14,996 bases of DNA from RGIG4079 sp045637505 (GTDB lineage Bacteria > Bacteroidota > Bacteroidia > Bacteroidales > Muribaculaceae), in the NCBI GenBank assembly GCA_045637505.1, contig JAZTZO010000068.1, positions 1 to 14,996 on the forward strand, given 5' to 3'. The translations under genes were made by a program, and so were the position numbers. The notes under the pieces were generated by a model. The model searched no databases and was not told the DNA's origin. It worked only from the letters and a program-made list of their open reading frames with translations. This document shows positions 8,021 through 14,996 of the stretch, in pieces. The stretch's first letter is position 1. Each line of letters opens with the position of its first letter.

Positions 8021-8028
8021 CAAAGTTA
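8021..8028 (-). promoter_or_regulatory. Bacteroidota -7 element for the restriction-modification operon
   Basis: On the minus strand this reads TAACTTTG, a full match to TAnnTTTG, and it lies about 30 bp before the ATG at 7991. No good TTTG-type -33 element is seen at 19-21 bp spacing. It may drive the whole minus-strand defence block. Confidence 0.55.
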
Positions 8029-8120
8029 TAAAATATTATGCAAAAAAATGAGAGGGATGGGGTGTTTTTTGAATCTTTTCGTTAGTGGGGTGTGTTTTGT
8101 TGTTGAGGGGAAATAATAAC

Positions 8121-8143
8121 AGCACAGCCTTGTGGGCTGTGCT
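8121..8143 (-). terminator. Hairpin terminator downstream of sbcC
   Basis: AGCACAGCC pairs with GGCTGTGCT around a 5-base loop, giving a perfect 9-bp stem. It lies 54 bp past the sbcC stop. On the minus strand the stem is followed by GTTATTATTT, a weak T-rich tail. It probably separates the sbcDC transcript from the defence block. The rest of the 8029-8120 gap shows nothing I can name. Confidence 0.6.
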
Positions 8144-8196
8144 TGTGTTATGAGATTGAGAGGCGTGTCGATGTGGGGGGCTCTCGCAACAAGTCG

Positions 8197-11100
8197 TTAT
8201 GACACAACTTTAATTTGGCTGCTTGAACTGTTGCCCTCTTGATTTACTTGGATTTGAACAGGAATTCGTTCTTTGAGTTCTTCGACATGTGAGATAATTC
8301 CCACATGGCGCCCTGAACGCGAGTGGAGTGTGCGTAGGGTGTTGATGGCATTACGGAGTGGTTCGCCACTGAGTGTACCAAATCCTTCATCGATAAACAA
8401 AATATTGGTTGAGAGTGTTTGGCCTATGTCGCTGAGTGCCAATGCCAACGAGAGGGATACAAGGAAACTTTCGCCACCCGAAATGGTGCTTGCCGAACGC
8501 GTAACATAACCTTGATAGGCATCTTCGAGTGAGATGACAAATGTGCCAGGCTCTACCTTTAGAGTGTATCGGTCGGTTAATGTCTTCATATAGCTATTGG
8601 CCGAAATGATTAGACTGTTTAATACATAGCTTTGGGCAATTTGCCTAAATCTTTTGCCGTCGCTACTGCCGACAAGGGCGTTTAATCGTTCCCATTTGTG
8701 ATATTCTTTCATCTTTTTGTCGGCATCGTCCTTGAGAACACCAATGCGTTTTTTGTTGTCTTCGTTTGCTCTGAGTTCTTGGTTGATGCCACCTTTCTTT
8801 TCGTTCAAGGTGTTAATTTGAGTGGCAAGGAGTTCGATTTGACTGTTGAGTGATTCAACGGTGTCGCAATCATCAATTTGAGGCTTGCAAAGTTGATGCT
8901 TTTGTAACTCTTTTGTTTTGCTTTCAAATAGAGACTTTTTCGCAACTACATCTTCGCGACTCTTGCTGAGTCGTTTATTTATTTCATCAATGTAGTTGGC
9001 ATTGTAGTTACAAAGGATATTGAGTCGTTGAGAATCAATGTCGGTTGCAGCAAAGAACGAGTCGAGTTGTTGGTTACATTGCGATATTTTTTCCTTTACT
9101 TCATTTAGACGCGCGATGGTAGCTGCTGAGTTAGAGTTGATGCTGGTGGCACGAGAGAGAATGTTTGTGACTTTTTTGCCGTTGGTGGGTTGGAGGTTGC
9201 TCCATTGAGGCATTTTGTCGATGATGGTTGAGATGATGCCTTTGAGGTTTTCCAAGTCAGACTCGGCATTTCGCAACTTGTTTTCCAAATCTTGTTTCTC
9301 GGCCGAGCGTTTGCTATACTCGGTAGCCTCGTCGTTGAGTTGACGAGCAAAGGTTGTTGGGTCGCCTTCCCATTCGTTGTTGAATGGAATGAGACTCTTG
9401 GCTTGAGCTACAGCTTCATTAACTTCGATTTGTTTGGTCGAGATGAGTGCTTTGGCTGTTTCAATGCGATGTTTGCAATCATTTACGCTCTTTTCGGCAC
9501 TTTGTAACATTTGGGCTGTGGCATCATGCTTGGTTCTAATCTCATTGCACTCTGAACGAAGCGTTTTAATTGCCTTTTCGAGTTTCTCTCCATTAGAAAT
9601 CTCGGTGTTGAGTTTCGCTATGTTTTCAGCAGCAAGTTTTTCCAATGATTCAAGAGCCGAAAGTGCCGATGAGGTGTCGGCGATATCGATTCCAAAAGTT
9701 GTGCATGCTTCTTGGGCTTGACGAGTGGCATCGGCAACAGATGTGTCGTTGTTTAACGATTTCAATTCAGCGTCATAATTTTGCGACTCGTTCTTGATTT
9801 CGATATCGATTTGTCTCTTTTCCCCATCAAGTTGTTGGAAATAGAGTTCAGCGTCATCGGCAGCCTTTTTTACGCCACTAATGAGTTTAGCCAAATCTTC
9901 CTCAATGGGAATCTCGGTCTCAATCTTTTGACGGCATACGGGGCAAGTGTCGCCCATGTGTAGTTTAGCACGAAGATCTATGGCAAACTTTTCGACGGTG
10001 TCGCGTTGTTTGTCGTATTCGGCTTTCTTTTGGTCTCTATCTTCCAACGCTTTTTGTAGAGGTTGGAGCATAGAGTCGGCCTTGCTTTTCTTTTTGTTTA
10101 GATTGTCGAGTTGAGTGGCAAGTTTTTGGCGTCGACTTTCAATGTCGGCTTTAACTTTGTTGAGGTTGTTGAGGTATAATTTTGCGGTATTTATGTTGTT
10201 TACCTTATCTCTTTCGTTGTCGCGTGTGGCTCTTGCAAGGGGGAGATTGAGCGATTCGAGGGCTTTCTCTTGTGTTGCGATTGCTTCCTCTTTTTCCTTT
10301 AGAGCATCGGCGATAAGTTTTAATTGGTTTTGCGCCTCGGTTAGAGCCGGAATGAGTAAAGTGTTGAGATTTTCGTTCTCTTTTGATAACTCACGATTTT
10401 TATCCTCAATCATTTTGCGACCGTTGATGATGGAGAGGAGATGTCCTTTGATTGTTTGGATATTCTCGTATGCGTGGGCTTTATGGCTTTCGGAGGCAAG
10501 GAATTTGTTAATTGAGTCGATTCGTTGTTGAATTTCGCTCAATTCTTGTTCTTCTTTGAGTAACCCATTTAGCAAATCCTCAAATTCGTGAGTTAACGAT
10601 GAGAGTTGTTCCTCGTTCTCGGCTTGGGCTTTTTGGCTCTTTTTCTTTTCGGCCAACCAGTTGCGAGCTTCAATAGTGGCATTCCAGTCGGCAACGAGTT
10701 GCTCTTTTCGTTTGAATTCGTCGCTATTGGTGACTTCAGTGGCTTGTTTTAGATCGGCCTCGGCGTTGGCTATTTGTTGTGCAAGGTCTTTGTTTTTGTT
10801 AAGCCATTCGCGTTTGACGATGTTGTCGTTGTGAGCCTTTTGAGCCGTTTCTAAATCAGTATCAATCTCTTTCAGACTCTCATTGCGAGCCGAGATTTCA
10901 TCATCGGAGAGAAGTTTTATCCCTTCGATGAGTTGCTTTGCATTTTCCCATTCGCGTTTTTTCTCTCCAGTGATAACAGCTGTTTTGGCTCCAATTTTGG
11001 AGTAAATATCAACCCCTGTAATCTTTTCAAGGATTACGGCTTTCTCGTCGTCTTTACTATTTAAGAAACGAGTGAATTCGCCTTGAGCCAACATTGTTGT

Positions 11101-11583
11101 GCGAGAAAATTGGCTGAAATCGAGCCCTATTGCTTGTGCTATTTCTGCTTGAATCTCTTTGTCCTTGGTGAGGATGTTGCCATTAGAGAGGTTTTCGAGA
11201 GTCCATCTTTTAGGTTGGATATTGCCATTAGCATTATTATGACCTCGATGGACACTCCAAGTCGCTTTATAAGGGACATCGTTGCTGCCGATAAAGGTGA
11301 GTTCGACAAATGCTTCTCCTGTGTTTCGGCGCATGAGTTGACGAGGATCTTTAATGGTTATATCGTCATTGTCAGAGGTATTTCCTTGCATGTTTGTACC
11401 CTGAAATCGAGGAGTATTGGCAAAAAGGGCAAGGCAAATTGCGTCGAGGATGGTAGATTTCCCCGAACCGGTTTTGCCTGTGATTAAGAATACCTCACTA
11501 TCGGCCAATGGTTGTGCGTCAAAGTCGATAACAGCATCTTCGATTGATGCGATGTTGTGTATTGTAAGTTTTTGAAATTTCAT
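8197..11583 (-). CDS. sbcC: SbcC, ATPase subunit of the SbcCD nuclease
   Basis: SbcC is the Rad50-like ATPase that, with SbcD, opens hairpins and processes DNA ends and protein-blocked breaks. The 1128 residues show Walker A GKTGSGKST (36-44), the Q-loop region LAQGEFTRF (165-173), and two long coiled-coil arms rich in E, K, Q and A. Between the arms is the zinc hook C547-P-V-C550. The C-terminal part has the ABC signature SGGESFLVSLSLALALSD from S1035, Walker B ILFIDE (1061-1066) with GFGTLSG, and the H-loop histidine in IISH (H1099). Length and layout are normal for the family. It starts 17 bp after the sbcD stop and is intact. GC content is visibly higher than in the defence block to its left. 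Confidence 0.97.
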   Translation of the reverse strand: MKFQKLTIHNIASIEDAVIDFDAQPLADSEVFLITGKTGSGKSTILDAICLALFANTPRFQGTNMQGNTSDNDDITIKDPRQLMRRNTGEAFVELTFIGSNDVPYKATWSVHRGHNNANGNIQPKRWTLENLSNGNILTKDKEIQAEIAQAIGLDFSQFSRTTMLAQGEFTRFLNSKDDEKAVILEKITGVDIYSKIGAKTAVITGEKKREWENAKQLIEGIKLLSDDEISARNESLKEIDTDLETAQKAHNDNIVKREWLNKNKDLAQQIANAEADLKQATEVTNSDEFKRKEQLVADWNATIEARNWLAEKKKSQKAQAENEEQLSSLTHEFEDLLNGLLKEEQELSEIQQRIDSINKFLASESHKAHAYENIQTIKGHLLSIINGRKMIEDKNRELSKENENLNTLLIPALTEAQNQLKLIADALKEKEEAIATQEKALESLNLPLARATRDNERDKVNNINTAKLYLNNLNKVKADIESRRQKLATQLDNLNKKKSKADSMLQPLQKALEDRDQKKAEYDKQRDTVEKFAIDLRAKLHMGDTCPVCRQKIETEIPIEEDLAKLISGVKKAADDAELYFQQLDGEKRQIDIEIKNESQNYDAELKSLNNDTSVADATRQAQEACTTFGIDIADTSSALSALESLEKLAAENIAKLNTEISNGEKLEKAIKTLRSECNEIRTKHDATAQMLQSAEKSVNDCKHRIETAKALISTKQIEVNEAVAQAKSLIPFNNEWEGDPTTFARQLNDEATEYSKRSAEKQDLENKLRNAESDLENLKGIISTIIDKMPQWSNLQPTNGKKVTNILSRATSINSNSAATIARLNEVKEKISQCNQQLDSFFAATDIDSQRLNILCNYNANYIDEINKRLSKSREDVVAKKSLFESKTKELQKHQLCKPQIDDCDTVESLNSQIELLATQINTLNEKKGGINQELRANEDNKKRIGVLKDDADKKMKEYHKWERLNALVGSSDGKRFRQIAQSYVLNSLIISANSYMKTLTDRYTLKVEPGTFVISLEDAYQGYVTRSASTISGGESFLVSLSLALALSDIGQTLSTNILFIDEGFGTLSGEPLRNAINTLRTLHSRSGRHVGIISHVEELKERIPVQIQVNQEGNSSSSQIKVVS

Positions 11584-11591
11584 AGTCGATC

Positions 11592-11598
11592 CCTCCTT
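11592..11598 (-). promoter_or_regulatory. Strong Shine-Dalgarno sequence for sbcC
   Basis: The minus strand reads AAGGAGG eight bases before the sbcC ATG and directly after the sbcD stop. Such a canonical site is uncommon in Bacteroidota. It supports the start at 11583 and independent re-initiation after sbcD. Confidence 0.7.
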
Positions 11599-11600
11599 AA

Positions 11601-12767
11601 TTATTTGTTGCGTGTTTCTTCGTTTATGATTCTAATTACTTCGTTGAAAAGGTCTTTCATTTCATCGTCAAATGTACGATTTATATCATTGGCATAGCGC
11701 ATCGCAATGTCGAGCGGCGACTCGGCTTGAAATTCTTGAATCGAAAGGGTTTTTGATTCTGACTTCTCTTGCTCTTTGCGTTTGGTGTTGATGATGCAAA
11801 ATTTGCACTCTTTGCTATTGGCAATTGAGCGAGCCTCATCGTTGGCGTTTGGTGGGAGTATATCGTCCACCTCAACATTGAGGCGTATGTAGGCCGCGAT
11901 GTCGTTGGGGTAATCGGCGAAGAGTTTTTTCGCCTCATCCCACGATGCCAATCCCTCGGTGGGAAGTGTAACCAAAGGGTGGATATTGTTGATCTCAATT
12001 TCTTTCACTATTGGTTGCTCGCCATGTGCTTCTATCTCAACAAGACTCACTGTGTGGCTATAGTTCTCGTCGAAGCTTACTGCGATAGGAGTGCCACTAT
12101 ATCGCACATTATGCTTGCCTGTGTGGACAAATTGTGCGTGATGAATATGTCCAAGTGCAAGGTAGTCATAGCCTTCGCCCATTTGCTTGATGTCGATAGA
12201 GTCGATGCCGCCAATTGTGTTTTCGCTTGTGTTTTCGTGCCCTGTGAAATCACTGCCTTTTACGGTGGTGTGGGCAGTCATTACAACTGGTAGATTTTCG
12301 CTATTCATCTCGGCTACAGCATTGAGGAGTTGTTGGAAAAATCCGTCGGGGATATTTCGTTCGTATGTGTATGGAACAGCTACGACATATCCTTTGCCAG
12401 GAATTGAGATGATGTGGTCGTTTATATTGTCCTTTGAAAGATTGCCTATGGCGTAAATTTTGCTATCTCGCCATGGGGTGCGGAAAATTTCGTGTTTCGA
12501 ACCGCTGTCATGGTTGCCAGCTGTAGCCACGATTGTCATATCGGGGTGGGCTTTATGAATTGCGTCAATGGCATCAACAAACATTCTTATCACCGAAGAC
12601 GATGGTTGCGAAGTGTGATAAATGTCGCCTGCTAATAAAAATAAATCGGGTTTGTGTTTTTCGACGATTTCAACCATTTGGCGGAGCATGTCTTTTTGCT
12701 CTTCTTCTCGGTCATAACTGTAAAGGGAGTGGCCTAAATGCCAGTCGCTGGTGTGAAGAATTTTCAT
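11601..12767 (-). CDS. sbcD: SbcD, nuclease subunit of the SbcCD complex
   Basis: SbcD is the Mre11-like, manganese-dependent phosphoesterase subunit that cuts DNA within the SbcCD complex. The 388 residues carry the metallophosphoesterase motifs in order: HTSDWHLG (D8, H10), LLAGDIYH (D48), TAGNHDSG (N85, H86), VMTAHTTV (H166) and LALGHIHHAQ (H207, H209). The C-terminal 150 residues form the capping region, with SIQEFQAESPLDIAM and acidic and lysine-rich stretches. It is the first gene of the sbcDC pair and has a good promoter upstream. No Shine-Dalgarno sequence is visible at its own start, as is usual in this phylum. All metal ligands are present, so it should be active. Confidence 0.97.
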   Translation of the reverse strand: MKILHTSDWHLGHSLYSYDREEEQKDMLRQMVEIVEKHKPDLFLLAGDIYHTSQPSSSVIRMFVDAIDAIHKAHPDMTIVATAGNHDSGSKHEIFRTPWRDSKIYAIGNLSKDNINDHIISIPGKGYVVAVPYTYERNIPDGFFQQLLNAVAEMNSENLPVVMTAHTTVKGSDFTGHENTSENTIGGIDSIDIKQMGEGYDYLALGHIHHAQFVHTGKHNVRYSGTPIAVSFDENYSHTVSLVEIEAHGEQPIVKEIEINNIHPLVTLPTEGLASWDEAKKLFADYPNDIAAYIRLNVEVDDILPPNANDEARSIANSKECKFCIINTKRKEQEKSESKTLSIQEFQAESPLDIAMRYANDINRTFDDEMKDLFNEVIRIINEETRNK

Positions 12768-12804
12768 AAGCTTAGAATTAAAAGATTAATGTTGTGATTT
12801 TATG

Positions 12805-12836
12805 CAAAGATATGAAAAAAAATTGAGATATGCAAG
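12805..12836 (-). promoter_or_regulatory. sbcDC promoter
   Basis: On the minus strand CTTG (12836-12833), a 20-bp spacer and TATCTTTG (12812-12805) fit the Bacteroidota -33/-7 pattern well. The -7 element ends about 37 bp before the sbcD ATG. Confidence 0.7.
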
Positions 12837-12885
12837 TTCTGTAGGTGGAAACTGTGTTGAGTATGCGTTTTATATGCATACACTA

Positions 12886-12902
12886 ATGCCGATATACGGC
12901 AT
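12886..12902. repeat. Small inverted repeat in the divergent sbcD / DUF1295 intergenic region
   Basis: ATGCCG and CGGCAT flank ATATA. A second short inverted repeat, ATAGA/TCTAT at 12901-12915, follows. TGCCGAT recurs at 12928-12934. It lies between the two divergent promoters and could be a regulator site, but the arms are short. Confidence 0.3.
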
Positions 12903-12998
12903 AGATATTCTCTATGTGCGCCCCAAGTGCCGATGAGTAAAATAGGCGAGTGATGAACTTTTTGACGAGTGGGGTAGTTGCTATATTATTATATGTGT

Positions 12999-13028
12999 TT
13001 TGCAATATGCGAAACTTTTGTAACTTTG
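12999..13028 (+). promoter_or_regulatory. Promoter of the DUF1295 gene
   Basis: TTTG at 12999-13002 and TAACTTTG at 13021-13028 are separated by 18 bp, close to the Bacteroidota -33/-7 consensus. The ATG follows 31 bp after the -7 element. Confidence 0.65.
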
Positions 13029-13059
13029 TGGGTAAATAAACACTTAAAACCGTAGTATT

Positions 13060-13863
13060 ATGTCTTATTTGTTGATATTTTTAATTGTATCGTTTATCGT
13101 GTCATCGGTAGGTTGGTTCTACTTTATCTACTTTTTTAGTATTGGTTACGGATTGTCAATCTCGGCACTATCAATTGCTACGGTTGCCATGTATTGGAAT
13201 GAAATTACTCTCCCAGTGGCAATATTGTGTGGTGTATTGTTTGTTTATGGCATTCGCCTTGCATTGTATCTCTTTATTCGTGAACGCAAGTCGGCATCGT
13301 ATAAGAAAATACTATATCAACCCGAAAATACGGCACGAAAACCGGTGTTTGTGATGTTTATGATATGGATATCGTGTGCGTTGTTGTATGTAGGGCAGAT
13401 GAGTCCTGCAGCATTTTATCTTGACAACCTCAAAGAGGGATTGGTTGTGAATGAAGTGTGGGCATGGATTGGCGCAGTATTGGCAACATTAGGCGTGCTA
13501 ATCGAAATGGTTGCTGATGCACAAAAGAGCGCTGCCAAGAAAGTGAATCCACATCGTTATGTTGATACAGGTTTATATCGCATTGTGCGTTGCCCCAACT
13601 ACTTTGGTGAAGTGTTGATGTGGACAGGTAGTTTTGTGATATGTTTTGGAGCATGTTGTAGCGTGTGGCAATGGATAATTGCATCATTGGGCTACATTGG
13701 CATCGTATATGTGATGTTTAGTGGAGCTCGACGCCTCGAACTACGCCAAACCGAAGTGTATGGCTCTATCCCCGAATTTCAAGCCTATATCAAGCGCACA
13801 CCACTTATTCTTCCCTTTGTGCCCATCTACAGCGTTGCCCGCCACACCTGGCTCAAAGGCTAA
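13060..13863 (+). CDS. DUF1295 integral membrane protein (steroid-reductase / ICMT-like)
   Basis: A 267-residue protein with several hydrophobic membrane segments (about 3-26, 31-46, 50-73, 95-113, 131-151, 185-200 and 203-221). The C-terminal half carries the DUF1295 signature: EMVADAQK (149-156), then NPHRYVDTGLYRIVRCPNYFGEVLMW (163-188). It ends with RRLELRQTEVYG and YIKRTPLILPFVP. This fold is shared with steroid 5-alpha reductases and isoprenylcysteine carboxyl methyltransferases, but the substrate of the bacterial DUF1295 group is not known to me. It is a monocistronic gene on the opposite strand to sbcDC with its own promoter and a terminator-like hairpin, and shows no functional link to the defence genes. 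Confidence 0.9.
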   Translation: MSYLLIFLIVSFIVSSVGWFYFIYFFSIGYGLSISALSIATVAMYWNEITLPVAILCGVLFVYGIRLALYLFIRERKSASYKKILYQPENTARKPVFVMFMIWISCALLYVGQMSPAAFYLDNLKEGLVVNEVWAWIGAVLATLGVLIEMVADAQKSAAKKVNPHRYVDTGLYRIVRCPNYFGEVLMWTGSFVICFGACCSVWQWIIASLGYIGIVYVMFSGARRLELRQTEVYGSIPEFQAYIKRTPLILPFVPIYSVARHTWLKG

Positions 13864-13889
13864 AATTAGGAAATAACAATAAGATAGAT

Positions 13890-13923
13890 AACAAGGATGC
13901 CGCAATCAAGCGACATCCTTGTT
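13890..13923 (+). terminator. Hairpin terminator after the DUF1295 gene
   Basis: AACAAGGATG pairs with CATCCTTGTT (10 bp). One C/A mismatch and CGC/GCG then close a 6-base loop. It starts 27 bp after the stop. The tail GTATTATG is only weakly T-rich. Confidence 0.65.
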
Positions 13924-13928
13924 GTATT

Positions 13929-13946
13929 ATGCACTTTATTGTGCAT
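13929..13946. repeat. Second hairpin, tandem with the DUF1295 terminator
   Basis: ATGCAC and GTGCAT flank TTTATT, five bases after the first hairpin, and CTTATTG follows. It may reinforce termination between DUF1295 and the AbiE pair. The remaining sequence up to 14058 is AT-rich and holds nothing I can name. Confidence 0.4.
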
Positions 13947-14058
13947 CTTATTGCGAAAAATGTGAAATTATTGCCTCTGCATAGTGTGGATTATGTGAAA
14001 ATAGTAAATATTTGAATAGAAAAGGAAGATTTATTTCTTTTATTGTTCAAAATATTAC

Positions 14059-14066
14059 TATATTTG
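14059..14066 (+). promoter_or_regulatory. -7 element of the abiE operon, very close to the start codon
   Basis: TATATTTG matches TAnnTTTG and ends 4 bases before the AbiEi ATG at 14071. The -33 position holds only T-rich sequence. Transcription would begin at or near the ATG, so the mRNA may be leaderless. Confidence 0.5.
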
Positions 14067-14070
14067 CATT

Positions 14071-14697
14071 ATGAATAAGCAATTAAGTGAAATAGGATCT
14101 ATCCCAGTAACGACTTCAATCATTGAATCGTTATATCCTGAGCTCAAGTCACCAGACAAAAAGGTAGCTTGGCTTGAAAAGAATGGATATATTATAAGAT
14201 TGAAGCGGGGACTCTATATCGTCAATCCCGAACATTCAGGAAAGATGCTTTCAAGTGAACTGATTGCCAATCATCTTTATGCACCTTCTTACATCTCTAT
14301 GTTAACGGCATTGAGATACTATGGCTTAATTCCAGAAGCTGTGTATACGCATCAATCTATGACGGTAAAGCATTCTCGAAGTTTTCAAACTCCTATTGGG
14401 AATTATGACTACAAGTATATTGCTCGAGATGCCTTTTCAGTAGGAGTGAGGAGTATGCATAAGGGCGGATATGCTTTCTTGATAGCATCACCCGAAAAAG
14501 CATTGTGTGATTTGATCGCAAACTCATCCAAGGTTAACTTACGCTTTTTGAAGGATGTGGAAAACTATCTCGAGCATGACATCCGAATGGATATGGATGA
14601 GTTCTATAAGTTTGATGCAACTATTTTTGAAGAGTATATAAAGGTAGGCAAGAAGGCCGATTCTATTGCAGCTGTATTAAAGTTTCTAAGACGATGA
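14071..14697 (+). CDS. AbiEi-family antitoxin of a type IV toxin-antitoxin system
   Basis: A 208-residue protein. AbiEi proteins neutralise the AbiEii nucleotidyltransferase toxin without stable binding and repress their own operon through an N-terminal winged-helix domain. Here residues 31-51 (KVAWLEKNGYIIRLKRGLYIV) form the wing-like DNA-binding segment. SYISMLTALRYYGLIPE (73-89) and ASPEKALCDLI (139-149) are blocks typical of the family. The stop overlaps the start of the downstream gene by 4 bp (ATGA), the usual arrangement of these pairs. The next methionine in frame is far downstream (M59), so the ATG at 14071 is the only reasonable start despite the very close promoter. Complete and apparently intact. 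Confidence 0.88.
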   Translation: MNKQLSEIGSIPVTTSIIESLYPELKSPDKKVAWLEKNGYIIRLKRGLYIVNPEHSGKMLSSELIANHLYAPSYISMLTALRYYGLIPEAVYTHQSMTVKHSRSFQTPIGNYDYKYIARDAFSVGVRSMHKGGYAFLIASPEKALCDLIANSSKVNLRFLKDVENYLEHDIRMDMDEFYKFDATIFEEYIKVGKKADSIAAVLKFLRR

Positions 14698-14996
14698 AGA
14701 ATGAAATTTACGATAGCATGTTGTCACGCTACGATCTGACGACAGAGCAGAATAAGCGAAACGCTATTTTTGAAGTAAACCAACAGGTGATTCTTGCAGG
14801 TTTGTATAGTGGTGGATTCTTTGAATCTGCAGCATTCTATGGCGGTACTTGTTTGAGAATCTTTCATGGGTTGCAACGTTTCAGTGAAGATATGGACTTT
14901 TCTCTGCTAGCACAGGATGATGCATTTGACTTCAGCAAATATTTCCAACCAATTGTTGATGCATTTGCTTTGGTAGGACGTAAGGTTGAAATCAAG
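14694..14996 (+). CDS. AbiEii-family nucleotidyltransferase toxin, N-terminal part (cut by window edge)
   Basis: The first 101 codons of the toxin partner. AbiEii proteins belong to the DNA polymerase beta-like nucleotidyltransferase superfamily; characterised relatives block growth by nucleotide transfer, for example onto tRNA. The visible motif is AAFYGGTCLRIFHGLQRF (46-63) followed by SEDMDFS (64-70), giving the GG(T/S)...DxD catalytic pattern with D66 and D68. The start ATG overlaps the AbiEi stop by 4 bp, so the two are probably translationally coupled. The C-terminus and remaining catalytic residues lie outside the window, so integrity cannot be judged. Confidence 0.88.
   Translation, partial: MKNEIYDSMLSRYDLTTEQNKRNAIFEVNQQVILAGLYSGGFFESAAFYGGTCLRIFHGLQRFSEDMDFSLLAQDDAFDFSKYFQPIVDAFALVGRKVEIK

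Noticed and set aside
8019..8021. GTG start giving a 480-residue Sau3AI-like protein
   Set aside because: A full TAnnTTTG -7 element overlaps this position, so the codon would sit at or before the transcription start. The ATG at 7991 fits better.
10115..10531. Long plus-strand open frame (138 residues) inside sbcC
   Set aside because: It is the antisense shadow of the sbcC coiled-coil region, with no start signals and no recognisable protein features. The other plus-strand frames at 9434, 11083 and 11979 are the same kind of shadow.
1..14996. CRISPR arrays, tRNA or rRNA genes, insertion sequences, integrase or attachment sites
   Set aside because: I looked for regularly spaced repeats, tRNA-like cloverleafs, transposase motifs and terminal repeats and saw none. 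Island ends may lie outside the window.

Overview
The window looks like part of a Bacteroidales (Bacteroidota) chromosome, probably from a gut-type organism. Four promoter-like sites match the Bacteroidota -7 element TAnnTTTG. Shine-Dalgarno sequences are almost absent, and the proteins resemble Bacteroides/Prevotella-type versions of their families. The species cannot be fixed from the sequence alone.

Left block (1-8028, all on the minus strand, visibly AT-rich): a defence island that may be one long transcription unit. It starts from a promoter-like site at 8021-8028. In transcription order it holds a Sau3AI-family GATC restriction endonuclease, a cytosine-C5 DNA methyltransferase, a TIR-domain gene broken by an apparent internal deletion, an HNH endonuclease, a PIN-GNAT-EVE/PUA-like fusion protein, an ASCH-domain protein, a DUF3644 protein with a HEPN-like RxxxxH motif, and the first 131 codons of a Fic-family protein. 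Several of these genes overlap by 4-11 bp. The least familiar part is the compact HNH / PIN-GNAT-EVE / ASCH cassette at 1506-4277. I regard it as the best candidate for an undescribed system.

Middle block (8121-12836, minus strand, visibly richer in GC): the housekeeping sbcD-sbcC operon, encoding the Mre11/Rad50-like nuclease. It has a good promoter upstream of sbcD, a strong Shine-Dalgarno sequence for sbcC and a terminator-like hairpin downstream.

Right block (12999-14996, plus strand): a DUF1295 integral membrane protein with its own promoter and a terminator-like hairpin pair. It is followed by a type IV toxin-antitoxin pair of the AbiE class (complete AbiEi antitoxin, AbiEii toxin cut by the window edge). 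The AbiEi promoter-like site lies so close to the start codon that the transcript may be leaderless.

The restriction-modification pair would attack unmethylated GATC DNA. The downstream nuclease, acetyltransferase, HEPN and Fic proteins are potential abortive-infection or toxin effectors that act on RNA, tRNA or proteins. The ASCH and EVE-like domains are potential readers of modified bases or RNA. These joint roles are inferred from families and gene order only.
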